Below are positions 1 to 8,152 of a stretch of DNA of 64,000 nt, one piece after another. Made by a program: the position numbers and the translations under genes. The DNA comes from Streptomyces sp. NBC_00576. Lineage in GTDB: Bacteria; Actinomycetota; Actinomycetes; Streptomycetales; Streptomycetaceae. Location of the stretch: contig NZ_CP107780.1 of assembly GCF_036345175.1 (NCBI RefSeq), positions 8,060,001 to 8,124,000 of the forward strand, written 5' to 3'. The notes under the pieces are model-generated. The model was not told the DNA's origin. It saw only the letters and a program-made list of their open reading frames with translations, and ran no database searches. Positions within the stretch are counted from its first letter, which is position 1. The number at the start of each line of letters is the position of its first letter.

Positions 1-418
1 GGGTGGCGACGGCGGCGGCAGCCATGACGACCGTGGCGACGAGGGAGAGGATCAGGCCGGTGCCCGCGTCGGGGCCGGTGCCGCCGGCGCTGACGTTGTC
101 GTAGCCGCCCGCCGGGTCGAAGACGTTGCCGAGCGCGCTCCAGGCGGCGAACACGGTGAAGGCGACACCGAACTGGCCGAGTTCGATGCCCGCGACCTTG
201 GGCATCTGCGGCAGACCGTGCGACAGCACGACGAGCGCGGCGCCGATGAGGCCCGCGAGGACGACGCCCAGCAGGACCGGGCCGCTGGCCCAGGCGCTCG
301 GCATGTCGAGGCCCGTGGCACCGTCGACGGAGTAGATGTCGAGGAACGACGCGATGAACAGCAATACCGCTGCTCCGATCACCACGCCGTCGCCTCGAGT
401 GAGGGAGCGGATATTCAC
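1..418 (-). CDS. Membrane protein, N-terminal part (3' end outside window)
   Basis: The reading frame starts at a GTG (418-416), behind a weak GAGG, and runs off the left edge, so only about 139 residues are visible. The protein begins with a short charged stretch, then a hydrophobic segment (about residues 10-22), an extracytoplasmic-looking loop rich in Asp and Ser, and at least three further hydrophobic helices. This is the pattern of a small polytopic membrane protein of the DUF5336 type common in Streptomyces. That family assignment is inference from general appearance. The function is unknown. Confidence 0.6.
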   Translation of the reverse strand, partial: MNIRSLTRGDGVVIGAAVLLFIASFLDIYSVDGATGLDMPSAWASGPVLLGVVLAGLIGAALVVLSHGLPQMPKVAGIELGQFGVAFTVFAAWSALGNVFDPAGGYDNVSAGGTGPDAGTGLILSLVATVVMAAAAVAT

Positions 419-568
419 TTCAGGTCCTCAGGTCCTTCGTAGGTCGTGTCGTCGTCGGCATTCGGTCGGTCGGCCCATCCGTACTCGGTCGGCCGTCAGT
501 CGATCGTGCGTAGGGGCACGACATTATCGTCCGCCTGTGTGGGCTGTCCGCCGGGATGCACGCGTTGA

Positions 569-1492
569 TCACGACCCGCGCAGGAAACTCACGATTCCTT
601 CAGAGATCCCTTGTGCCGCTTCCTGCCGCCATGTTCCGCTGGTCAGCAGGGCCGCGTCCTTGCTGTCGCGCATGTTGCCGCACTCGATGAACACCTTCGG
701 AACCGTTGACAGATTGAGACCGCCGAGGTCCGTGCGGGTGTCCAGCCCGGTGCCGTCACCGATGTAGTTGGAGGGCGCGGAGCCGGTCTCGCGGGCGAAC
801 CCGGCCTTGACGCGCTCGCCGAGAAGCCGGGACGGGGCGACGATCGGCCGGGTGTCGGCGGCCCCTTGGTGCACGGCCCCCGGCAGGATCACATGGAACC
901 CGCGGTTGCCCTGCGCGCTCCCGTCGGCGTGGATGGAGACGACGGCGTCGGCGTGTGCGGCGTTCCCGATCCGGGCGCGCTCGTCCACGCAGGGCCCGAA
1001 GGCGTAGTCGGACCGGTCGCCGTCCTGCGTGAACTTCACGGTGGCGCCCTGCCGTTCGAGGACCGTCCGCAGCCGCCGCGCGACATCGAGGGTGAACTCG
1101 GCCTCCGTATAACCGCTGTTGGTGGCGGTACCGGTGGTGTCGCACTCCTTGGAGTTCGTACCGATGTTCACCTTGCGGGCGATCTCGGCGGTGTGCTTGA
1201 AGTTGCCGGGGTTGTGCCCGGGGTCGATGACGACGACCTTGCCCGCCAGGGAAGTCGCCGGTTCGCTGGGGACGGAGAAGTCGGGCGGTTCGACCGGCGA
1301 CAGGGGCTCATAACTGCCGCTGCTGAGGGAGTCGGCGCCGCTCTGGCCGTCACCCCCGCCGTCGTCGGCGACGGCCCCCCAGACGAACCACCCGCCCCCG
1401 CCCAGCACCATCACGGCGAGGGCGACGACCAGCGGACGGCGCAGCGGGGAACGGGGCTGGGGCGGCTCGAAGCCGGGGCCTGCGTAGGACAC
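569..1492 (-). CDS. N-acetylmuramoyl-L-alanine amidase, membrane-anchored (Amidase_3)
   Basis: A peptidoglycan hydrolase that should cleave the amide bond between N-acetylmuramic acid and L-alanine outside the membrane. Of 307 residues, about 20-42 form a single transmembrane anchor, 43-80 a Gly/Ser/Pro linker, and 84-307 the Amidase_3 domain. Zinc ligands are visible as DPGH (H93), the Glu of YTEAEFTL (about E130) and SIHAD (H188). The catalytic Glu lies in the late FIECGN motif. The open frame extends 5' to 1741, but that part overlaps the methyltransferase gene, so the GTG at 1492 is chosen, 22 nt after the upstream stop. Probably co-transcribed with the methyltransferase. Confidence 0.88.
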   Translation of the reverse strand: MSYAGPGFEPPQPRSPLRRPLVVALAVMVLGGGGWFVWGAVADDGGGDGQSGADSLSSGSYEPLSPVEPPDFSVPSEPATSLAGKVVVIDPGHNPGNFKHTAEIARKVNIGTNSKECDTTGTATNSGYTEAEFTLDVARRLRTVLERQGATVKFTQDGDRSDYAFGPCVDERARIGNAAHADAVVSIHADGSAQGNRGFHVILPGAVHQGAADTRPIVAPSRLLGERVKAGFARETGSAPSNYIGDGTGLDTRTDLGGLNLSTVPKVFIECGNMRDSKDAALLTSGTWRQEAAQGISEGIVSFLRGS

Positions 1493-1514
1493 GACAGCGA
1501 CTCTAACCGGGCCC

Positions 1515-2165
1515 TCAGACCCCCGCTCCCGTTCGCCGCAGGACCCGCAGCGAGTCGGTCGCGGAGATCTCCGTGAAGGCGCCGGAGGCGAGGGCGCGGA
1601 GGTAGACGCGGTAGGGGGCCTGGCCGGTGAACTCGTCCTCGGGGTCGGGGAAGACGTCGTGGATGACGAGGAGGCCGCCCTGCGCGACGTGCGGGGCCCA
1701 GCCCTCGTAGTCCGCGGTGGCGTGCTCGTCGGTGTGACCACCGTCGATGAACACGAGGCCGAGCGGCGAGTTCCAGACCCGCGCCACCTGCGGTGAACGT
1801 CCGACGACCGCGATGACGTGGTCCTCCAGCCCGGCGGTGTGGAGAGTGCGCCGGAAGGCCGGAAGGGTGTCCATCACGCCGAGTTCCGGGTCGACGGTCT
1901 CCGGATCGTGGAAGTCCCACCCCGGCTGCTGCTCCTCGCTGCCCCGGTGATGATCGACGGTCACCGCGGTGACACCGGCCGCCCGGGCCGCATCGGCGAG
2001 CAGAATCGTGGAACGCCCACAGTACGTACCGACCTCCAGCAACGGCAGCCCGAGCGCCCCCGCCTCGACGGCGGCCTCGTACAGCGCGAGCCCCTCACCG
2101 GCGGGCATGAACCCCTTGGCAGCCTCGAAAGCGGCCAGAATCTCGGGCTTGGGAGCCGTGGACAT
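1515..2165 (-). CDS. Class I SAM-dependent methyltransferase (Methyltransf_24-like)
   Basis: A 216-residue small-molecule-type methyltransferase. Motif I is LEVGTYCGRST (about residues 43-53), the acidic end of strand 2 is VDHH, and a later IDGGHTDE segment is typical of the Methyltransf_24 group, in which the Asp/His cluster may bind a metal. The ATG at 2165 is preferred to the upstream ATG because GAGAGGAA lies at the right distance. It stands immediately upstream of the amidase gene on the same strand. The substrate cannot be told from the sequence. Confidence 0.82.
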   Translation of the reverse strand: MSTAPKPEILAAFEAAKGFMPAGEGLALYEAAVEAGALGLPLLEVGTYCGRSTILLADAARAAGVTAVTVDHHRGSEEQQPGWDFHDPETVDPELGVMDTLPAFRRTLHTAGLEDHVIAVVGRSPQVARVWNSPLGLVFIDGGHTDEHATADYEGWAPHVAQGGLLVIHDVFPDPEDEFTGQAPYRVYLRALASGAFTEISATDSLRVLRRTGAGV

Positions 2166-2246
2166 GGGGTTCCTCTCGGTCGTACGGGCATACGGGCGCC
2201 CCATGCTGCCGTACAACCCGGGCGATGTTGATGACGGGGGGCGCCC

Positions 2247-2357
2247 TATAGGGGCGCGGGGCTGTGTCTATATGCGACTCCGCCGCGTGGGCGCGACCAG
2301 CCACAGCCGGCCCGCAGCCAAAAAACAACCCCCGCGCCCCGGCGAGCGCAGCGCCTA
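2247..2357. repeat. Degenerate streptomycete intergenic repeat, copy A
   Basis: The stretch contains TATAGGGGCGCGGGGCTGTG followed by a GCGACCAGCCAC core and CCGCAGCC, the pattern of a dispersed intergenic repeat seen widely in Streptomyces. A second degenerate copy occurs at 16,671-16,761. Both copies sit between genes, and this one just precedes the MFS stop codon. It can fold partly (GGGGCGCGG against a later CCGCGCCCC) and may act as a weak terminator. Confidence 0.6.
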
Positions 2358-4082
2358 CGCGTCAACAGTCTCCCCAGGCAGCGACAGGTCGACATCGACC
2401 GTCGCGCCAACACCCGCATGGGTCGCCGACGAGGCAAGCGGCCCATGGCCGGAAGCCCTCGCGGCCAGGACATACGCCCCGTCGGCCGGGACGGCAAGCG
2501 CGTAGCTGCCGTCCTCTCCGGACAAGGTGGCGCCCGCCTGACGACCACGCCGGTCGATCAACGTGACCTTCGCACGGGCGACCGGGCTGCCATCGGCACC
2601 CAGGACCCGCCCCCGGAACCCGGAGCCAAGCGCGGCGTCCTCCTCGCTGCTCGCCACCAGTTGCGGCTTGCTCTCCGGCCGTCCCGGCAGGAACAGGGCC
2701 AGCAGCAGCCCGACCGCCACCGCGCCCGTGGCGATCAGGAAGGAGACCCGGAAGCCGTGCATCGTGGGGATGGCGACGCCGCCCACATGGTTCGCGGTGT
2801 TGGCGAGCACCATGCCGATGACGGCGCTGGACACGGACGTACCGATGGAGCGCATGAGGGTGTTCAGGCCGTTGGCCGCACCGGTCTCGGAGGCCGGGAC
2901 CGCGCCGACGATCAGGGCGGGGAGGGAGGAGTAGGCGAGACCGATGCCCGCGCCCAGGACGACCGCGATGACCAGGGACTGCCATGCGGCGCTCATCAGG
3001 CCGAGGCCGGCGCCGTAGCCGATCGCGATGATCAGCAGGCCGAGGATGAGGGTGACCTTGGGGCCGTACTTGGCGGACAGGCGGGCGTAGACGGGCGCCG
3101 TGAACATCATCGTCAGGCCGAGCGGCGCCACGATCAGACCTGCCATGACCATCGACTGGCCGAGGCCGTAGCCGGTGGACGTGGGCAGTTGGAGGAGCTG
3201 GGGGAGGACGAGCGAGACGACGAAGAAGGAGACGCCGACCATGATCGAGGCGAGGTTGGTGAAGAGGACGGCGGGCCGGGCGGTGGTCCGCAGGTCCACC
3301 AGCGGGGCCTTCAGGCGCAGCTCCAGCACGCCCCACAGGAGGAGTACGACGGCGGACGCGCCGAACAGGCCGAGCGTGGTGCCGGAGGTCCAGCCCCAGT
3401 CGCTGCCCTTGGTGATCGGGAGGAGGAAGAGGACGAGGCCGACGGAGAGTCCGATGGCACCGAGCACGTCGAAGGTGCCCTCGGCGCGCATCCGGGACTC
3501 GGGTACGACGAGCAGGGTGAGGACGATGGCGAGGGCGCCGATGCCGGCGGCGCCGTAGAAGAGGGCGTGCCAGTCGGAGTGCTGGGCGATCAGCGCGGCG
3601 ATGGGGAGGGCGAGGCCGCCGCCGACGCCGATGGAGGAGCTCATCAGGGCCATCGCCGAGGGAAGCTTCTCGCGGGGCAGCAGGTCGCGCATCAGACCGA
3701 TGCCGAGGGGGATGGCACCCATGGCGAAGCCCTGGAGCGTACGGCCCGCGATCATGGTCAGCAGGTCGCTGGTGAGCGCGCTGACGAGGGCGCCGACCAC
3801 CATCACGGAGAGGCTCGTGATCAGCAGGCGCCGCTTGCCGTACAGGTCACCGAGCCGGCCCATGATCGGCGTGGCCACGGCTCCGGAGAGGAGCGTCGAG
3901 GTCAGCACCCAGGTGGCGTTGCTGGGCGAGGTGCTCAGCAGCTGGGGCAGGTCCTTGATGACGGGGACGAGCAGGGTCTGCATGACCGCGACAACAATGC
4001 CGGCGAAGGCGAGCACCGGGACTATGGCCCCGCCTGTTCTGCCGGTCTCGCCGGCGGGCCGGTCGGTCGTCGTGTGCGTCAT
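2355..4082 (-). CDS. MFS drug/proton antiporter (DHA2-like) with C-terminal carboxypeptidase-regulatory-like domain
   Basis: A 575-residue major facilitator. Residues about 15-480 hold 12-14 hydrophobic helices with the loop 2-3 signature GRLGDLYGKRR, typical of EmrB/QacA-type exporters. After the last helix a polar segment leads into about 485-575, an Ig-like beta fold resembling carboxypeptidase regulatory domains, with GRVLGADGSPVARAKVTL near its start and GSYALAVPADGAYVLAA in the middle. The ATG at 4082 has GGAGG upstream. It is divergent from the sigma factor gene, with a 225-bp shared promoter region. The exported substrate is unknown. The extra domain is probably cytoplasmic or facing outward depending on helix count, which I cannot settle. 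Confidence 0.85.
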   Translation of the reverse strand: MTHTTTDRPAGETGRTGGAIVPVLAFAGIVVAVMQTLLVPVIKDLPQLLSTSPSNATWVLTSTLLSGAVATPIMGRLGDLYGKRRLLITSLSVMVVGALVSALTSDLLTMIAGRTLQGFAMGAIPLGIGLMRDLLPREKLPSAMALMSSSIGVGGGLALPIAALIAQHSDWHALFYGAAGIGALAIVLTLLVVPESRMRAEGTFDVLGAIGLSVGLVLFLLPITKGSDWGWTSGTTLGLFGASAVVLLLWGVLELRLKAPLVDLRTTARPAVLFTNLASIMVGVSFFVVSLVLPQLLQLPTSTGYGLGQSMVMAGLIVAPLGLTMMFTAPVYARLSAKYGPKVTLILGLLIIAIGYGAGLGLMSAAWQSLVIAVVLGAGIGLAYSSLPALIVGAVPASETGAANGLNTLMRSIGTSVSSAVIGMVLANTANHVGGVAIPTMHGFRVSFLIATGAVAVGLLLALFLPGRPESKPQLVASSEEDAALGSGFRGRVLGADGSPVARAKVTLIDRRGRQAGATLSGEDGSYALAVPADGAYVLAARASGHGPLASSATHAGVGATVDVDLSLPGETVDA

Positions 4083-4307
4083 GGGGTGGGGCCTCCAGGC
4101 GGGTCCGGGCGGGGGTACGTGTGTGATGAACCCGTGTGCCTGGGCAACTATTCCGATGTTTTGGCGTACTAACTGATTCTTGACCTGCTGATGGGAGTCT
4201 GATCTTCCGTCACGTCTGCCCTTCTGCTCGGGGTGCGGAAGATGTTCTGGGATCGGGGCAACGGTTCGGGCGGTTCATGGACTCCTTTGAACATCTAGGA
4301 GGTGCTC

Positions 4308-4853
4308 ATGGGGGAACGGGATCGGAAAGCGGCTCGGGACGAGGAGTTCCAGAGCTTCGTCATCGGCCGCTGGCCACGGCTGCTGCGTACGGCGTTCCTG
4401 CTCACGGGGGAGCAGCACGCGGCGGAGGACCTGGTCCAGTCGACGCTGGAGCAGGTCTATGTGGCCTGGTGGAGAGTCGGTTCGGCCGACGCCCCGGACG
4501 CGTATGTGCGGCGCGTGATGATCAACGCGCACGCGCGCAAGCACCGCAGGCGGCTCAAGGAGTTCCTGGCGCCCAAGAGCGACGAGGGTCTGGCGCACGA
4601 GCTGCCCGACACCGGCGACCACATCGCCAGGGCCGATGACCGCGGGGCGCTGCTCAAGGCGCTGGCCCAGTTGCCGCCCCGGCAGCGGGAGGCGGTGGTG
4701 CTGCGGTACTGGGAGGACCTGACCGAGACGCAGGCCGCACAGGCGATGGGCTGCTCGGTGGGCGCGGTGAAGAGCAACGCGGCCAAGGGGATCGCGAAAC
4801 TCCGCGCCATACCGGACCTGGTCGAGACGGTGACACACGGAGGGTGGAAGTGA
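4308..4853 (+). CDS. SigE-family ECF-type RNA polymerase sigma factor
   Basis: A 181-residue sigma factor with region 2 (about residues 10-75, including AEDLVQSTLEQVYVAW and the promoter-melting segment) and region 4 (about 115-165, LPPRQREAVVLRYWEDLTE followed by the helix-turn-helix around MGCSVGAVKS). This is the SigE/SigE70-type small sigma factor expanded in Streptomyces. The ATG at 4308 is chosen because a perfect AGGAGG (4297-4302) lies 5 nt upstream. The in-frame GTG at 4302 overlaps that ribosome site. The stop overlaps the start of the next gene. Confidence 0.9.
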   Translation: MGERDRKAARDEEFQSFVIGRWPRLLRTAFLLTGEQHAAEDLVQSTLEQVYVAWWRVGSADAPDAYVRRVMINAHARKHRRRLKEFLAPKSDEGLAHELPDTGDHIARADDRGALLKALAQLPPRQREAVVLRYWEDLTETQAAQAMGCSVGAVKSNAAKGIAKLRAIPDLVETVTHGGWK

Positions 4854-5713
4854 TGAGCGTGGACCGGGAGAAGAATCAGGACATGGCACAGGTGGCACAC
4901 GGGGACACCGCACACCCGGACATCACCTTCCTGCTGGCCGGCGCGGCGGACGGGGTCGAGATCGGCATAGCCCCCTACCAGGCGGTGGTCCGCGGCGGCC
5001 GACGCCGCAGGGCCCGGCGCTGGGCGGTGGCGTCGGCGGCGGCACTGGTGATCGCCACATCGACGGGAGCCTTGGCCCTGGCGGGCATCGGTGGTGGCGA
5101 CGGTGACCGAGTGGCTCCGGCGACTCAGCCGGCGACTCGGCCACCGTCGCCAGAGGAGCGGCGCGTGTACGTGCCGCTGTGGACCACGCTCGCGTCGGGC
5201 ACGGACCGGGGCAGGGAGTGGTGGGTCGACATCGGCATCTGGGGAGCACCACGGAACGAGGCGGAGGCAAGGCGGCAGTTCAACGCCATGGCTGAGCGCG
5301 GGGTGAAGCCGTCGGACGCGAGGACCCCCAAGGAGCTTGTGGGCAAGGCCTCGTTCTTCGTCAACAGAGTCTTCGACGGAGTCAAGTCGCCGCTCATGCT
5401 GGGCGAGATCGACAAGAGCGACGACATGTCCGGTAAGGACATGCAGTCCGCCGCGTTCCCTCTGGAACCGGACGTCTCCGAAAATCCCGACACACGTAAC
5501 CGCCTGGTGATCGGCCAGGTGGCCCCCACGGCCAGGGCGGTCACCTGCACCTGGGACGACGGCACGACAACGGTCGCCCGCAAGGTCCCGTACTCCACGA
5601 TGAACAACATCGAGGATCCGGCGATCAGGTCGGTCCCGGGTTCAAAGGCTGCCTGGTTCGTGTGCTTGGCGGGGGAGGGGAGGGAGTACAAGTCGGTGAA
5701 GGTCACTGGGTGA
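4853..5713 (+). CDS. Single-pass membrane protein coupled to the sigma factor
   Basis: A 286-residue protein whose ATG overlaps the sigma factor stop (TGATG), with GGAGGG 8 nt upstream. A cytoplasmic N-terminus (about 1-55) ends in a basic RRRRARRW patch, followed by one transmembrane helix (about 57-78). An extracytoplasmic domain of some 200 residues carries two late Cys (in VTCTWDDG and AWFVCLAG) that may pair. I recognise no family. The gene order and translational coupling suggest a membrane partner or anti-sigma-like regulator of the sigma factor, but no zinc-binding anti-sigma motif is visible. Confidence 0.75.
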   Translation: MSVDREKNQDMAQVAHGDTAHPDITFLLAGAADGVEIGIAPYQAVVRGGRRRRARRWAVASAAALVIATSTGALALAGIGGGDGDRVAPATQPATRPPSPEERRVYVPLWTTLASGTDRGREWWVDIGIWGAPRNEAEARRQFNAMAERGVKPSDARTPKELVGKASFFVNRVFDGVKSPLMLGEIDKSDDMSGKDMQSAAFPLEPDVSENPDTRNRLVIGQVAPTARAVTCTWDDGTTTVARKVPYSTMNNIEDPAIRSVPGSKAAWFVCLAGEGREYKSVKVTG

Positions 5714-5791
5714 GGCCTTCAGCCCGTCCGGGGATTCCCTGGGCGCTGGTGGAGCTTGAGGGCGAGCGCGTTCAGCACGATACGGGGGTGT

Positions 5792-5810
5792 TCGGGGGCG
5801 GAGTCCCCGA
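5792..5810. terminator. Hairpin between convergent genes, within an intergenic repeat
   Basis: TCGGGG (5792-5797) pairs with CCCCGA (5805-5810) around a 7-nt loop. The surrounding 5716-5830 sequence (CAGCCCGTCCGG, GAGGGCGAGCGCG, GATACGGGGG, GGGGCGGAG) resembles a second class of dispersed streptomycete intergenic repeat. It lies between the convergent stop codons at 5713 and 5875 and lacks a U-tract, so it would act as a bidirectional, GC-rich terminator. Confidence 0.6.
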
Positions 5811-5874
5811 GGATTGGACGGGTAGGGGCGGTGAGGTGGGGCGAGATTCGTCGGACCGACACCGACGCCGACAC

Positions 5875-6507
5875 CTACAGCCATCCCTGCTGGCGCGCTT
5901 CCCTCACCGCCTCCATGCGGTTGCGGGTGCCGGTCTTCCCGATGGCCGCCGAGAGATAGTTGCGGACCGTCGACTCGGAGAGATGAAGCTTGCCGGCGAC
6001 ATCAGCGACCGTCGCCCCGTCCACCGACGCCTTCAGTACCTCGCACTCCCGCGCCGTCAGCGGATTGGGACCGGCGCTGAGCGCGGCCGCGGCAAGGGCC
6101 GGGTCGATGACCGTCTCGCCGGTCAGTACGCGCCGGATCGACGCCGCCAGCTCCTCCACGGGACCGTCCTTGACGAGGAAACCGGCGGCTCCCGCCTCCA
6201 TGGCCCGGCGCAGATAGCCGGGGCGGCCGAAGGTGGTCAGGATCAGCACCCGGCAGTCCGGGGCCTCGTCGCGGAGGAGGGCGGCGGCGTCCAGGCCGCT
6301 GATGCCCGGCAGCTCGATGTCGAGGAGCGCCACGTCGGGGCGGTGCAGAAGAGCCGCGTCGACGATCGCGTCACCGGTCGCGACCTGGGCGACGACCGTG
6401 ATGTCCGGCTCCATCCCGAGCAGCAGGGCGAGAGCGCCCCGCATCATTTGCTGGTCCTCGGCGAGGAGGACTCTGATGGACTTCGCGGGACGGTGGTTCC
6501 GGGGCAT
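5875..6507 (-). CDS. NarL/LuxR-family response regulator
   Basis: A 210-residue response regulator paired with the histidine kinase just upstream. The receiver domain covers about residues 10-125, with the acidic pair AED (16-18), the phospho-acceptor D63 in LLDIELPG and the conserved Lys in LVKDGP. The LuxR-type helix-turn-helix covers about 145-205 (LTARECEVLKA, then DVAGKLHLSESTVRNYLS). The ATG at 6507 is used. A GTG at 6516 would overlap the kinase stop as GTGA and is an equally plausible, coupled start. The signal sensed is unknown. Confidence 0.9.
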   Translation of the reverse strand: MPRNHRPAKSIRVLLAEDQQMMRGALALLLGMEPDITVVAQVATGDAIVDAALLHRPDVALLDIELPGISGLDAAALLRDEAPDCRVLILTTFGRPGYLRRAMEAGAAGFLVKDGPVEELAASIRRVLTGETVIDPALAAAALSAGPNPLTARECEVLKASVDGATVADVAGKLHLSESTVRNYLSAAIGKTGTRNRMEAVREARQQGWL

Positions 6508-6512
6508 CTCGT

Positions 6513-7832
6513 TCACGGCGTAAGGGTAGGGCGGATGTGGGCGTTGAGCTGGGAAGAAGGCGGCTCCTGCGGCTCCTGCGACTGCGGTGGCAGCTCGGCC
6601 GTCAGCAGGAAGCCGCCCCCGGGTGTCGGCCCCGCCTCCAGTGAGCCGCCCGCCGCTGCCAGTCGTTCCGTCAGGCCCCTGAGCCCGGTGCCGCCGACAC
6701 CCGGCCGGGTGGACCCCGTGGGCGCCTGCTTCGGGCCCGTGCCGTTGTCGGCGACGCACAGGCGCACCCGTTCGCCCGTGCCCTCCCCGGTCGTACCCTC
6801 CACCGTGATCTCGCAGCGGGTGGCAATGCTGTGCCGTACGACGTTCGTGACCGCCTCCCGTACCACCCACCCCAGCAGCGCCTCCGCCGCCGGCGACAGG
6901 GGCGGGCCCGAGCGGTGGATCACCGGGGTGACGTCCGCCGCCGTCAGGACCGAGTCGGCCCGGTCCAGTTCCGTGGCCAGGCTGCCCTGCCGGTAGCCCG
7001 TCACCGCCTCGCGGATCTCCGTCAGGGCCTGCCGGCCCACCGACTCGATGTCGGTGATCTGGAGCAGGGCCGCGTCCATGTCCCGGGGCGCCAGCCGACG
7101 GGCCGCCTCGGACTTCACCACGATCACCGACAGGGTGTGGCCCAGCAGATCGTGCAGGTCGCGCGAGAATCGCAGCCGTTCCTCCTCGACCGCGCGACGC
7201 GCCAACTCCTCACGCGCCGCCCGCAGTTCACGTACCGCCTCGGTCAGGGAGAGGATCGCCGCCGTCACCATCGTCGACAGGAACGTCCCGTACGCCACGT
7301 TCAGCGCGTCCCAGCCCTCCCGCACCGCCGAGACCGCCGCCGCGAGAGCGGTGAGCGAGAGTCCGGTGCGGCCCAGCCACGGGCCCCGCATCACCGCGCC
7401 CGTGGCCAGCCCGAGCAGCGGGAAGAAGTACAGCCAGCTGCCGCCGTACACGATCGCCAGCGCGCAGGTCACCGCCCCCATGACGGCGAGCGCCACCCGC
7501 GTCGACCTGGCGTCCCGCGTCTTCTTCGTGAAGGCGCGGAACGTGACGTAGATGTAGAGGGAGTTGAAGGTGAGCAGGCCCACCGCGCCGATCCAGGGCA
7601 GCGGGGTGCGGCCCTGGAGGAGGTTGGAGAAGGAGCCCAGGCCCATCAGCAGCCAGGGCAGCAGGGAGAAACCGGTGGGCGGCGGGCCCGGGTTCTCGGG
7701 CTCCGGAATCCGGCCGCCCGACTTCCGCGCGGCGCGCCGGGCGGCCTTGTACCGCTCCATGTCCGCCCGCCAGCGCGCCCGCTCGACCCGCCACTCGCCC
7801 ACCTGGCAGGCGGCCTTTCGCATCCAGAACAT
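6513..7832 (-). CDS. Histidine kinase (HisKA_3 type)
   Basis: About 439 residues. The N-terminus is basic and Pro-rich, then four or five hydrophobic helices span about 55-200, followed by a coiled linker. The HisKA_3 dimerisation domain has FSRDLHDLLGHTLS with H227 as phospho-acceptor. The C-terminal ATPase domain shows an N-box (EAVTNVVRHS) and G-boxes DNGTGP and GTGLRGL. The 5' limit is uncertain: the frame stays open to 7964, and the ATG at 7832 was preferred to 7823, both lacking a good ribosome site. It forms an overlapping operon with the response regulator. Confidence 0.85.
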   Translation of the reverse strand: MFWMRKAACQVGEWRVERARWRADMERYKAARRAARKSGGRIPEPENPGPPPTGFSLLPWLLMGLGSFSNLLQGRTPLPWIGAVGLLTFNSLYIYVTFRAFTKKTRDARSTRVALAVMGAVTCALAIVYGGSWLYFFPLLGLATGAVMRGPWLGRTGLSLTALAAAVSAVREGWDALNVAYGTFLSTMVTAAILSLTEAVRELRAAREELARRAVEEERLRFSRDLHDLLGHTLSVIVVKSEAARRLAPRDMDAALLQITDIESVGRQALTEIREAVTGYRQGSLATELDRADSVLTAADVTPVIHRSGPPLSPAAEALLGWVVREAVTNVVRHSIATRCEITVEGTTGEGTGERVRLCVADNGTGPKQAPTGSTRPGVGGTGLRGLTERLAAAGGSLEAGPTPGGGFLLTAELPPQSQEPQEPPSSQLNAHIRPTLTP

Positions 7833-7939
7833 GGACGACAGCGTACGAAGCGAGCGGCACGCCGGGCAGATGCCGATGTACGGACTCCGGCAGGACAAAT
7901 GTCCCGGCCCGGCGTGCCGTCCGGCCCGGGAACACATAG

Positions 7940-7954
7940 CTGACGCATCGTCAG
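7940..7954. promoter_or_regulatory. Palindrome CTGACG-N3-CGTCAG, TetR-type operator candidate
   Basis: A perfect 6-bp-arm inverted repeat with a 3-bp centre (CTGACGCATCGTCAG) between the divergent kinase and MaoC genes. A near copy (TGACG-TAC-CGTCA) occurs at 11,222-11,234 at the other end of the MaoC/ADH/SDR operon. Symmetric sites of this size are typical for TetR-family regulators. No candidate regulator gene is in the immediate neighbourhood. Confidence 0.5.
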
Positions 7955-8004
7955 GAGTATTCACAACTCGGGACCGCTCGGCTATACAACAGGGGGCGCC
8001 GGAC

Positions 8005-8018
8005 TGGAACGCGTTCTA
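8005..8018. promoter_or_regulatory. KstR-like operator (TNNAACNNGTTNNA)
   Basis: The 14-mer TGGAACGCGTTCTA matches all fixed positions of the published KstR consensus TNNAACNNGTTNNA, the TetR-family repressor motif of actinobacterial cholesterol catabolism. It lies 135 bp upstream of the MaoC start, ahead of three genes whose families act on CoA-thioester or steroid intermediates. The match is direct. Control by a KstR homologue is inference, and no kstR gene is in the window. Confidence 0.6.
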
Positions 8019-8033
8019 GATCGGCCCGTATCG

Positions 8034-8073
8034 ACCTCGGTACGGCCGACGGTGCGGACGGTCGTACCGAGGT
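8034..8073. promoter_or_regulatory. 11-bp inverted repeat upstream of the MaoC operon
   Basis: ACCTCGGTACG (8034-8044) is exactly repeated in inverse orientation at 8063-8073, with an 18-nt GC-rich loop. It sits between the KstR-like box and the MaoC ribosome site (CAGGAG, 8143-8148). It could be a transcriptional attenuator in the 5' leader, a terminator for antisense transcription, or a spaced operator. The sequence alone does not decide. Confidence 0.4.
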
Positions 8074-8152
8074 CTCAGTCCGGCGAGTCGTCCGTCCTGT
8101 GAGAGGCCAGTAGTAGCGCCAGTTGTCCGTCCGTCAGTTGATCAGGAGCCTC

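Noticed and set aside
2418..4172. A 584-codon plus-strand frame opposite the MFS gene
   Set aside because: It is dominated by Gly, Asp, Glu and Gln, without hydrophobic cores. The minus strand has clear transporter helices.
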